DNA of 64,000 nt from Luzula sylvatica. Taxonomy: Eukaryota > Streptophyta > Magnoliopsida > Poales > Juncaceae. Shown piece by piece: positions 35,231 to 45,090 of this stretch. Each line of letters begins with the position of its first letter. The stretch's first letter is position 1. Both the position numbers and the translations under genes were made by a program. Where the stretch lies: contig OX326961.1 in NCBI GenBank assembly GCA_946800325.1, forward strand, positions 7,046,655-7,110,654. Direction: 5' to 3'. Below the pieces are notes generated by a model. The model ran no database searches. It saw only the letters and a program-made list of their open reading frames with translations, and had not been told where the DNA came from.

Positions 35231-37254
35231 ATGGCGGAGGCTGATGGCCAGATTCGCCGTCTGAAGGAAGAGAAGAACATGCTCGAGACTGAACTGGAAC
35301 AAACGAAGAAATCTCTCGAGGCTGTTGCTGGCCGGGCCAGTAGACTCGAAGGTGATGTGGAGAGTCTTCGTAATGAGCTATTCATGGCCGAATCGGCTGC
35401 TGACGAGGCCGATGGTCGTGGAAAGAAGCTTCAAGTCGAATATGATGCATTGAAGAAAGCTATCGAGGACAAGGAGAGAGAGAAGAAGGAAGCAGAATAT
35501 AAACATGAAGTGGAGATAGAGAAGCTTTTGGGCGAGTTGGACTTGTTCACGAGCAAATTGAGAGGCTGTGTTTCAGGCAGGGGGAAGAGGCGCACAGTAC
35601 ACATAGGTGAGGGATGGCATCTCTTGACTAGACAAGGCTCGGAGGTGCCACCATTAACCCCCATACCCAGAAATTACGCCGATGCGGTACGCAACCCGGT
35701 GCCGATGCCGGGTCCTTTCAACCACGAACACTCCAAGAAGAGAGTAATGGAAAAAATCGGGATCGAGACCGATTCGACATACTACTCCACCGAAACGACA
35801 CCCAAACGCCTATCTTGGCCACCGGCGGATGACAAACCCGAATGGGATGACTTATGTAGGAAATGCCTAGTGTCGGGTCATCCAACGGAAGAGTGCCGAA
35901 AACCGAGGGCGTGTGTCATTTGTCGCCTTCCGGGACATATAGCGAAATATTGCCAAAAAAAAAAACCGAGAAGAACATCGGTGTGGCAAAGAGTACAAGA
36001 AACGGGGCAATCTTCGAAAATATGGATCCAAAGGAAAGCCCCGACATTGTTGGGACAAGGAAATTACGAGCAACAAGGGAAGGTGGCCGGAGTACAATTG
36101 AGCGCGGAATCTCAATTGGGATCCGGATCCGGATCTCACACAATTCCGGTTACAAACCCGATAAAGACCGATATCTCGGAATTAAGGATGATACACTCGG
36201 CTAAAAAGGGACCGCCCCCCCCAATATGGATCGGGTTTGGATCCCAATAATGGTACCGGCATGGTTAAGCACTCAGATGAGAAGCGGGGTGCGGATCCAT
36301 TACAAAAGGCGGTACCTCCCACGGTTTTTGGTTCGGACTCGATGAGGACAAAGACTTGTAGCTCGGAAAAAAACTCGAATTCCAAAATCGACATGGCGCT
36401 ACCAAGACCACACAAACCCGACATGCCGCAATCGGACCCGAAGATGCGGAGGTTACTCACGTCAACAATAGAGGAATCGATGGCAGACCCGAAAGAGTCC
36501 ATAAAAACGATAGCGACTTCGGTCAAGGAAGACGAAGATATTAACATCTCTTTATCGTTAATTAAAAAACGGTTCAAAAAACAAAAGCAAAAAAAAATTT
36601 TAACAATTTTTGAGCAACAAGGGACCTCTAAGGAAGAGGAAAAACGAAAAAAAAACGGAAAAAAAATTTCAAAAAAAACCCCTTCTGACCAGAAGAAAAA
36701 AAAAAATTTCCGAAAAAAAATTAAATTACATGAAATTAAAAGAGGAAATAATGATGAAAAAGAAAAATGTAAAGCCGCGGGCTAAATCGTTAATTAAAAA
36801 ATTAGAAGTCGAGAAAATTAAGAAAAAACCGCTAGATCAAAAAACAATACATGACATTCAAAAGGCTCTAGGGATTGAACCTAGTGATACCCTTGTTTTA
36901 GAGGAGGGAGAAACGAAACATAACCAAAATACCCCAAAAAAACAAATAAATGATAAAAGGAAAAGTAAAAAAATAACGACAAAACTAGACAAATTCTTAT
37001 TCCTAGCGAAAAAGGAAAAAATAAATAAAAAGAAAAGAGAAATTAAGATTAGGCTTCGATTATCCTCACTATCGACTTATCCTACCTCTATTTTGAAACA
37101 AGGAAATAAAATGGCAAACCGCGAAGCCAAGCAAGATACGGAGGTAGGAGAAGACGAGGTAGGAAATGAGGCAGAAGAAAAGGACGAGGTCCAAAAAGAT
37201 AAAGAAGATGTATCTCTTTATTTAAGGAATCAAACTTTGTTTAATTATGTGTAA
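35231..37254 (+). pseudogene. LINE ORF1: coiled coil plus two CCHC zinc knuckles, frameshifted
   Basis: The nucleic-acid-binding protein that packages LINE RNA. The ATG at 35231 opens 339 codons to a TAA at 36248. Residues 1-108 form a long coiled coil. Two zinc knuckles of the CX2CX4HX4C type follow: C209, C212, H217, C222 and C228, C231, H236, C241. The frame then continues in a second register (open from before 36237 to 36785) and a third (36610-37254), the latter very rich in Lys and Glu. The first change falls at a run of eight C at 36215-36222, the second within A-runs at 36640-36720. DUF4283, usual in plant LINE ORF1, is not visible before the knuckles. The coiled-coil part is GC-balanced like a host exon, while the rest is A-rich. 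The last register ends in ATGTGTAA, overlapping the ORF2 start. Confidence 0.85.
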
Positions 37255-40200
37255 GAACTTAAAAATTATGTCTTGGAATGTACGTGGATTAGGATTGAAA
37301 GGAAAATGTAATATGGTTAAGGACTCGATTAGAAATGCCAAACCAAATATTATTTGCATCCAAGAAACGAAATGGGCCAATCCCAATCCTTTCCAACATA
37401 AAAAGATTTTAACAGCGCGTCATGGCAACGTCCTATTCAAAAATGCGCAAGGATCAAAAGGAGGGCTCATGATTGCTTGGGACAACAAAGTATCCATGGT
37501 CGAGCACTTCCACACCCGATCGTGTTTGAACATCGTCTTTACAAAAGATGATGGAGGAAAATTCCTCCTCTCAAATACATATGGGCCGGCTTCCGCATCA
37601 CCAAGGGAAAAACTAGAATATATCCAAGAAATAGAGGAAATAAATAAGGAATTAAATCTACCATGGATAATCATTGGAGATTTCAACCTCATTAGATCGA
37701 GGGAAGACACGACCTCGACCAACTTCAACACAACGATGGCCTTGCGGTTCAATGAGGCAATTAATGCGGCCGATCTAACCGAAATCCCCTTAAGGGGAAG
37801 GAAGTTCACATGGTCTAATAAAAGGGAGATGCCAACGCTAGCTCGCCTCGATAGAGCCTTCATCTCGGAACATCTCATCGTACAAAACGTGACGATCACT
37901 CTCGATGATCTACCAATGACCACCTCGGACCACGCTCCAATAATCCTACAAATCCAAAATACCCGAATTGAGACAACAAATCTCTTTAGATTCGAAAGAG
38001 CATGGCTAAAATACGGAGAATTAAACGAGCTATTAACCGAATGTTGGCAAGATTCGTCATCAACAAATGACATTGGAATTAAAATCTTCCAAAAATGTCT
38101 CAACAAATCGAGAAAAAAAATAAAGGAATGGGCTAAAGGCAAATTCAAATCATCCGACACCGTTCATGAGGATTGTACCCTTATCATCAAAATTCTCGAC
38201 CTTGCCGAGGAGGAGCGGGACTTATCTTTGGATGAATTGCGGTTGAGAATCGCGACAAAGGAAAAATTATTTGAAATAGTCAACACAAAAGAGGCTATGT
38301 GGCAACAAAGATCGTCTTGTACGTGGCTCAAGCTAGGCGATGCTAACACCAAATATTTCCACGCCATAGCCTCGGCACGAAATAAAGGAAATAAAATAAC
38401 GGCAATCAAAATAGAAGATGAAATAATCTACGATCCTAACCGGATTCAATTGGAATTCGACAACTACTATGAAAACATCCTTGCCATGGCCCCGCTCGTC
38501 CCCCTCACCCATAACATGCGGACGTTACTACCAACCGAACCAAACACCACGACATCATTGTTAAGCCTAGCGGACCCCTTCACCGAAGCGGAAATCCAAG
38601 GGACCATCATGAACATGAAAAAAGGAAAATCGGTGGGACCCGAAGGATTCCCAATTGAATTCTATCAAAAATTCTTCAATTTGATAAAACCTAACCTACT
38701 AGGCTTATTCGACGAATTTTATAATCATACCTTGAATCTCGACACCATCAACAATGCAACCATCTCTCTAATTCCAAAAAAAGAAGATGCCATAGAAAGA
38801 AAAGATTATTGGCCAATTAGTGTAATCAACACGATAGGGAAAATATTCCCAAAGACGCTAGCAACGAGGCTACAACCGAAAATGGAAAACCTAATTCATC
38901 GTGACCAAGCGGCCTTCATAAAAAATCGGTCGATCGGCGAAGTCTTCCTTTCGGCGAGAGAATTGCTTTGTGCGGCACACAAAAGGAAAATACCGATGAT
39001 CATGCTCAAAATTGACTTTTTCAAGGCTTTCGACACAATTTCGTGGGACTACGCGCAAAACCTCTTAGAGGCCCGCGATTTCCCGGCAAAGTGGGTTAGA
39101 TGGATTAAAGATCTATTCACCTCGGCTACTTCGAGGATTAAAATTAATGGAAATTTAGGGAAAAAATTCAAACACAAGCGAGGGGTAAGACAAGGTGATC
39201 CCTTATCGCCGAGGCTATTCGATTTGGTGGCCGACTCGCTTCAAGCTTTTATCCAAAACACGAGCCACCTAATGGCATCACCGGTCAAATTTGCTACTAG
39301 GGCGCTACAATACGCCGACGATACTATTCTATTTGTAGAAGCGCACCCGACCAACCTTAAGGTACTAACCTACGTTCTAAACCTCTTCCAACGGGTCTCG
39401 GGTCTCGCGATTAATTGGGACAAAACCGCCTTTGTGCCGATAGCGGTACCGGAGGATCTACACGGGACACTAGAGAGGTTACTAAATTGTACGAAAACAT
39501 CGCTACCGATATTGTACCTTGGCATGCCCCTAAACACCAAAAAACCAAGAAAAATCGACTACATCCCTCTAATCAAAAAAATGCAATCAAGACTCTCCGG
39601 ATGGAAAGGAAAGTGTCTCTCTTTAGGGGGCCGATTAGTCCTCGCGAAGTCGGTTCTCAATGCGGTACCAACATATTTCATGCAATGCTTCCGCCTTCCC
39701 AAATGGCTATTTAAGGAAATAAATAAAATTACAAGAAAATTTCTTTGGAAGGGAGATCAAGAATGTCTTGGTGGACATTGTCTAATTAATTGGAACAAGG
39801 TATGTTTACCGAAGGAAAATGGAGGTTTAGGGATGCTAAACCTAGAAACCCACAACACCGCTCTATTACTAAAATGGTTATGGAAAATTTGCCAAAATAA
39901 TCAAGGAATGTGGGCGTCCACCATACGAGATATTTACGGAGTCGGGAATGCGTCCGAGTTACAAAATCTTTTGAACAACCACTCCTCCTACTTCGTCAAA
40001 GACCTCTTCTCCCTTCTTCCTCAATTCCGAATTGCATACGATCTCGAGCCGTCAACTAACCAACAATCATGGATGGGCAAACCGGACACCTTTTCCACCT
40101 CCGCGATATACAAACTACTCATAAACCCCGGCTTGTTGAGCAAATGGAATACCATCCTATGGAAAACAAAAGCTCCGATAAAGACTAGATTCTTCGCGTG

Positions 40201-40591
40201 GTTAGCTCTAAACGAGAGGATTCTAACGGGAGACGTCTTAAGGAAAAGAAATTGGCCACACGAGACGACTTGCAAAAATTGCAACAACGTCGAAGAATCG
40301 GCAATCCACCTACTTGTAAATTGTCCTTACGCAAGAAGGGTTTGGCAAGGGGTTAAGACCATCATCGGGTTCCCGTTCGAGACCCGAGATACAATACCGA
40401 ATTTTTGGCTTGACGCCCGAGCTAAGAAGTCCAAAGAAGAAAAGGAAATCCTCGACACATATTTTGTAGCCACTATTTGGGGTATTTGGAAAGAGCGAAA
40501 CAACCGGATTTTCAACCAACAAAGGACACCACCGGCATCGACAATAGCAAGGATCAACCACGAAGCAAAGGAATGGAAACTCCTCTTCTAG
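37247..40591 (+). CDS. LINE ORF2: AP endonuclease / reverse transcriptase / zf-RVT
   Basis: An intact 1,114-codon frame. The endonuclease (residues ~7-237) nicks the target DNA; its active-site motifs are N11 in WNVRG, E40 in QETK, D145 and N147 in GDFN, and D228-H229 in SDH. A linker carries WLKLGDANTKYFH (~360-372). The reverse transcriptase (~450-720) shows the first catalytic Asp at 590 (KIDFFKAFD), RQGDPLSP (~648-655) and YADD at 689-692, and copies the RNA at the nick. Near the C-terminus a zf-RVT domain has C1009, C1012, H1021, C1026. All catalytic residues checked are present, and no RNase H domain is added at the end. The start ATG at 37247 overlaps the ORF1 stop by eight bases (ATGTGTAA), suggesting translation by termination-reinitiation. 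MSWNVRG begins at an in-frame ATG seven codons later, so the true start could be there. Confidence 0.96.
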   Translation: MCKNLKIMSWNVRGLGLKGKCNMVKDSIRNAKPNIICIQETKWANPNPFQHKKILTARHGNVLFKNAQGSKGGLMIAWDNKVSMVEHFHTRSCLNIVFTKDDGGKFLLSNTYGPASASPREKLEYIQEIEEINKELNLPWIIIGDFNLIRSREDTTSTNFNTTMALRFNEAINAADLTEIPLRGRKFTWSNKREMPTLARLDRAFISEHLIVQNVTITLDDLPMTTSDHAPIILQIQNTRIETTNLFRFERAWLKYGELNELLTECWQDSSSTNDIGIKIFQKCLNKSRKKIKEWAKGKFKSSDTVHEDCTLIIKILDLAEEERDLSLDELRLRIATKEKLFEIVNTKEAMWQQRSSCTWLKLGDANTKYFHAIASARNKGNKITAIKIEDEIIYDPNRIQLEFDNYYENILAMAPLVPLTHNMRTLLPTEPNTTTSLLSLADPFTEAEIQGTIMNMKKGKSVGPEGFPIEFYQKFFNLIKPNLLGLFDEFYNHTLNLDTINNATISLIPKKEDAIERKDYWPISVINTIGKIFPKTLATRLQPKMENLIHRDQAAFIKNRSIGEVFLSARELLCAAHKRKIPMIMLKIDFFKAFDTISWDYAQNLLEARDFPAKWVRWIKDLFTSATSRIKINGNLGKKFKHKRGVRQGDPLSPRLFDLVADSLQAFIQNTSHLMASPVKFATRALQYADDTILFVEAHPTNLKVLTYVLNLFQRVSGLAINWDKTAFVPIAVPEDLHGTLERLLNCTKTSLPILYLGMPLNTKKPRKIDYIPLIKKMQSRLSGWKGKCLSLGGRLVLAKSVLNAVPTYFMQCFRLPKWLFKEINKITRKFLWKGDQECLGGHCLINWNKVCLPKENGGLGMLNLETHNTALLLKWLWKICQNNQGMWASTIRDIYGVGNASELQNLLNNHSSYFVKDLFSLLPQFRIAYDLEPSTNQQSWMGKPDTFSTSAIYKLLINPGLLSKWNTILWKTKAPIKTRFFAWLALNERILTGDVLRKRNWPHETTCKNCNNVEESAIHLLVNCPYARRVWQGVKTIIGFPFETRDTIPNFWLDARAKKSKEEKEILDTYFVATIWGIWKERNNRIFNQQRTPPASTIARINHEAKEWKLLF

Positions 40592-40807
40592 CCGTGAAAC
40601 ATATCTCTACCTCAAGGCTTCTCAATCTCCTTAATATTTTAGCTTTTGGTAATAACGTTTATTACCTAGGAAATGTCTTTTATTTATTTTTGGGTCGCTA
40701 GACTAGGTTTCTTTTTACATGATTATGTAAAATTAAAACGATGTATTAAACTTGCATTAATATATCAAAAAGAAGCTCCGCTTCTTTATTTTCAAAAAAA
40801 AAAAAAA
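40592..40807 (+). other. LINE 3' UTR, terminal hairpin and poly(A)
   Basis: About 200 bp of T-rich 3' UTR. At 40770-40786 AAGAAGCTCCGCTTCTT forms a perfect 7-bp stem with a TCC loop, followed by TATTTTC and an A-run ending at 40807. Many LINE reverse transcriptases recognise a 3' RNA structure, and the same hairpin with base changes on both sides of the stem sits at the 3' end of the element near 56.9 kb. The recognition role is inferred. Confidence 0.8.
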
Positions 40808-40816
40808 TGCATATAG
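40802..40816. repeat. Target-site duplication, right copy
   Basis: AAAAAATGCATATAG directly follows, and partly overlaps, the poly(A) tail and matches 34841-34855. Confidence 0.85.
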
Positions 40817-41576
40817 GAACGAAACAGAACACAAAGACAACACCACCAAGAAGCAAAAGCCTATGCTTCATATTAACGATTGTAGACAACTTAGATGGAG
40901 CAGAGATCACGAACTGCAAACATCATAGTACGTCACCTCAATCTGCTTTGCCTTGAAATTGTTGTTGCAGATAGTAAACGAAAACACGGATGGAATCCAT
41001 CGCAAAAAACAATCAAATAGCAATAAATAGATACAAAAAAAAAAAAAAACCAAAAACCAAAAAGCATAAAGACAACCAAAACATGAGGAATCTGGAATTC
41101 TCACAGGCAATTAGACAAATGGTTCGAACAGGGGAGCCCAAAAGCCCCAAAATGAAAATCACGGAGCAGTCATAGAACACCAATAGCAATCAATAAATCA
41201 ACATCCATCCAAAAAAAATCACAACAAAGAAAGAAGAAAGAATCGCTCACCAAATGAATACGACGAAGATAACAATAATAAACAACAAATCGGCAAAACA
41301 GTACGATGGCAAACCCTAACAACGAATGAGAAGACGAGCAGTGAAATGAGGACAAAAGAGATAAGACTGAGATGAGTTGCCCAAAACACTATCAGACAAA
41401 AGAGAGCAGTGAAATAAGTAAACCAAAGAAACAGAAGAAAGCTGGAGCAAAGAAACACAAAACCAACAGACCAGTACCAAGCAAAATATTAACACATGCG
41501 AGAAAACGCACTTAGACGCGGCTCACGAGAACAACCCCAAGGAGACCACGCCACGCACCCGAAACAGGACCACTGA
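40817..41576. other. A-rich intergenic stretch right of the LINE
   Basis: Continues the A-rich composition seen left of the LINE, consistent with one locus split by the insertion. Short frames on both strands show no recognisable product. Confidence 0.5.
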
Positions 41577-42222
41577 ACATTATAAAAATCAAAGACTGAT
41601 TAAATCACGCAATTACACCGACTCATTTGAGATCACACCATCAGACGGTTAGCAATAAAAGAATGAAATCAACGGCTGTGATTAAATCACGCAATCACAC
41701 AGGTTTGGACAAAATCACACCATCAGACGATCAGCAGAAAAAGAGTGACGTGGCTCAACGAAAAGCCAGCAAAAACAGTCCAATTATCCTAATTATAAAA
41801 ATCAAAGACTGATTAAATCACGCAATTACACCGACTCATTTGAGATCACACCATCAGACGGTTAGCAATAAAAGAATGAAATCAACGGCTGTGATTAAAC
41901 CACGCAATCACACAGGTTTGGACAAAATCACACCATCAGACGATCAGCAGAAAAAGAGTGACGTGGCTCAACGAAAAGCCAGCAAAAACAGTCTAATTAT
42001 CCTAATTATAAAAATCAAAGACTGATTAAATCACGCAATTACACCGACTCATTTGAGATCACACCATCAGACGGTTAGCAATAAAAGAATGAAATCAACG
42101 GCTGTAATTAAATCACGCAATCACACAGGTTTGGACAAAATCACACCATCAGACGATCAGCAGAAAAAGAGTGACGTGGCTCAACGAAAAGCCAGCAAAA
42201 ACAGTCCAATTATCCTAATTAT
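41577..42222. repeat. 213-bp tandem triplication
   Basis: Three nearly identical units start at about 41579, 41792 and 42005. Each holds ATCACACCATCAGACGGTTAG, GAAATCAACGGCTGTGATTA, GACGTGGCTCAACGAAAAGC and ends CCAATTATCCTAATTATA. Differences are a few single bases. Each unit contains an ORF of 61 codons, open only because the repeat length is divisible by three; the third continues 5 codons into flanking DNA. No product is recognised. Confidence 0.95.
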
Positions 42223-43426
42223 AGTGAGCTTCGAATGTTTCTTTGCAATTTAGTTGCGTATATTTTTTATTGGTTGGATTTGACACTTTTACCTACGATG
42301 AATCGAAAATAACGTTTTCTATTTTTTATAAATTTATAATCTTTGCATGGGTACTTAATAATTTCAATATTTCTTTTTTCTGAGGCAGTGAATAAAAGTG
42401 AATGATATGAATTGTGGTTGCCTAAGTAGACCCATTTTTTTTAACGGTCCAGATCTTATCATCTAAAAATATTCGAAGACTGTGAATAAATTTGATACGG
42501 TAGACCATCTCTCGGAAAGGGTAAAATAGTAATCTTAGTTACCCACTCAATCCATTATCCAGTACATTGTTTTATGTCTCCCACGTGTGTGCTGCTCTAT
42601 AACTCTCCATTTCACTCTTTTCTCTCCCTTTCCTTTTGTTCATTCTTTTACTTTTGGAATCTGAAAAAAAAAACATAGAAAAGACGGAGAGAAAGACGGA
42701 GATAAAGTTTCGTGTTGGGAGAATTTAGGCAAAAAGCTAGCTTTGCGGAGGAAGAGACAAACGGGAGTGGACATCCACGATGGATCTTGTACTCCGACGC
42801 GCCAATTCTCTTCCTCCTCAGTTGTAGTTGTTTTTTTATCGAACGAGCGGAGAGGTGATCGCTGTCACTGCACATACCTTCGCCGATAAGGTACTTTCTA
42901 AATTATATGCGCTTTATTTCATTTTCTTGCATTCTTTCCATAATAAGTGTCCGTGTATATACGAATTTTATTTGAATACATTATTTCATGAACACATCAA
43001 TGGCATAATTATAAATTTCATTCCAGGAGTTTAATATGTTGAAAATAGAAGAATATTTCTTTTTCCCAACACTAAAAAATTCAATCATAAATTAATTAAA
43101 AAATATTATCAATCAAAAAACATGCATGATTTTCTATAAAAAAAATAAGGAAATTAAAGAAAAAATTAAGATGATAATATTAAAGAAAAGAAAATTAATT
43201 AAATAACTATGGTCATTGGTCCATTGAGGGGATAGATATGTTAAAACTTCATTCCAACTAAAAAAATATAAACAGATAGTCAGAATAAAATGATTGAGCT
43301 GCCTATATACACCTTGCACGGTTAACTCAAAATATCCAATTAGTATCCTCGTCTCTCCGAATTATCATATTACACCTATTATCCTTCCACGTCAAAAACT
43401 TAAATATCAGCATCTCATTAGATATG
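42223..43426. other. Region with promoter-like and exon-like signals
   Basis: At 42580-42605 CCCACGTGTG (G-box core) is followed by CTATAACTC and a pyrimidine-rich leader (CTCTTTTCTCTCCCTTTCC). An ATG at 42780 opens 15 codons (MDLVLRRANSLPPQL) to a TAG. The same frame then reads on through SGEVIAVTAHTFADK to GATAAG followed by GTACTT, a possible splice donor at about 42890. This could be the 5' end of a decayed gene on the plus strand, but no later exon was found. The remainder is AT-rich. Confidence 0.35.
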
Positions 43427-45090
43427 GGCTTGTTTGATTTGGTGGATTTTGTGGGATATGTATTTGAGAATCCTGGATTAGCTCCTTATCCCTTGTTTGA
43501 TTTGATGTTGTATTGTATTTTGGTCTTCAAATCCTGGATATTGTACTACACCAAAAAAATATGTATAACACAATCCAGACAAACTTATCGTCCCTGTATT
43601 TCATTATTTCATTAATGGCACTAAAATAATTAACGTAGCTTCCATTTCCTCTCCCCCATCTAGGGATTCACCATTTTTCTCTTCCCCGCAGAAAACTAGT
43701 TGCTCACCCACTCGCAAAATCCTAAGAAACTAAATATTCGTTTTCTGTCCAAATCCACTAGCCCTTCATCTCCGTTTCATCTCCGTGTGCTTCCCTGTTT
43801 CTCGTCGCCCCACAGTAGAACTCAACTACCTGGATCCTTCGCTGAGCAAGTATAGTCGCTGAGCTCTCATCAATCGCATGTTCTCGTTACTCACAAATTT
43901 TGTAATGGCATGATGAATATTTCTCTAATCACGATTTCAGGTAAATAAATTGATTCAATAAGATTTATTCATGTTTTGTGTTTCGATTGATGTCTACTTA
44001 GGGTTAATTAGATGATATTTTTGTATAATTCTGAAATCGGATTTAATTGATGAACAATATTGTAATTAGGGTTAAGGCCAAGTTGCGCTCGATCAAACAA
44101 ACGAATAATATCCTTATCCAACGAATAAAATCCCGCCTCACGGTAAATTTGCAACTCAATAGTTCTTCTTATCTCCATGAAAGTGCACAATTTATGTTCG
44201 GTTGAGTGGAGAAAGAAGTTTCATAGGTTGTACCTAAGGTGTTCGACGAAATGTATGTTTGAAATAGGAGTGCTAGCCTAATGTGATTTCATGCAGCTTA
44301 TTTTGGAATGTGTTCTTATGTAGATTTTCATCCAATGTTTTGGTGCACGAAACCCTCATTAAGGGACAATGGAAAAGACAGAATAATTGGTACTTCAATG
44401 TTGGATGTGCAATTATATGCTTGTGAGAAATAGATGATTATATCTGTTGGTTGTTCATGAAATAAATAGATGATTATTATCTGGTACCAATACCGTATCA
44501 CTGATTATTTGGTACCAGTGTCATACCGGTGTCGTTAGGTTATGAGAATCATACCAGTTATTTGGCACCAGTGTCGTACCGTACCATACCAGTTCCTGGG
44601 TTCGAGTTTGTTATATCGGAGATTTCAGGAATTGTCGTCTAGGAACATCCATGAGGTTGTACGAAGAGCGACACAATGATTCATGACAATATGCTTTGAA
44701 GGTGTTCGATTTTCTTATTTTTCGATGCATTTCAAGTGTTCCACGATATGCTCCAAAGAAGCATGTTCATTTCCAGAAAAGAATTAATAAGTATTGGTGT
44801 CTTTTGAATCTTATTTGTGATAATTATTTTTATTTGTGGTAATTATGCAAGTTAAATTTTAATTTAGTTTTTCATATATTTAATTTTAATTAGTATTTTA
44901 TTATTTCAAATATTGTAACTTTATAATGTCATTGGAATGAGTTTCTTAATATTTATTTTATAACTAACTCATAATCATGGATTTCAATGTAAGAATCAAA
45001 CAAAAAATTTTTGTATACATGATATTGAAATCCAACTAATCAAACAACTAGCATGTATTGTAAAATACATGTATAGTCAAATCCATGTAT
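43427..45090. mobile_element. Possible inverted-repeat transposon carrying a leader-like insert
   Basis: The left side (GGGCTTGTTTGATTTGGTGG, then TTGTTTGATTTGATG) is echoed in inverse on the right (AAGAATCAAACAAAA, CTAATCAAACAACTAG, AAATCCATGTATTAT), as in many plant elements that start GGGCTTGTTTG. Inside, 43640-43900 is C/T-rich like a 5' UTR with first exon. GGTACC-type repeats occur at 44480-44600. Termini are not sharp and no target duplication was found, so this is tentative. Confidence 0.35.

Larger units (their letters stand above)
34856..40801 (+). mobile_element. Full-length L1-clade LINE
   Basis: A 5.9-kb non-LTR retrotransposon bounded by the AAAAAATGCATATAG duplication. It has a GC-rich 5' UTR, ORF1 with a coiled coil and two CCHC knuckles, ORF2 with AP endonuclease, reverse transcriptase and zf-RVT, a 3' UTR with a small hairpin, and a short poly(A) tail. 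The intact duplication and open ORF2 suggest a fairly recent insertion. ORF1 is broken by shifts in homopolymer runs, so this copy probably cannot move by itself unless those are assembly errors or recoding sites. Confidence 0.95.

Noticed and set aside
36182..38409. Long minus-strand frames over the LINE (up to 246 codons)
   Set aside because: They are shadows of ORF1 and ORF2, whose plus-strand domains are unambiguous.
41627..42253. Three near-identical short proteins as a gene family
   Set aside because: The frame is kept only by the 213-bp repeat length; there is no promoter, product match or codon signature.
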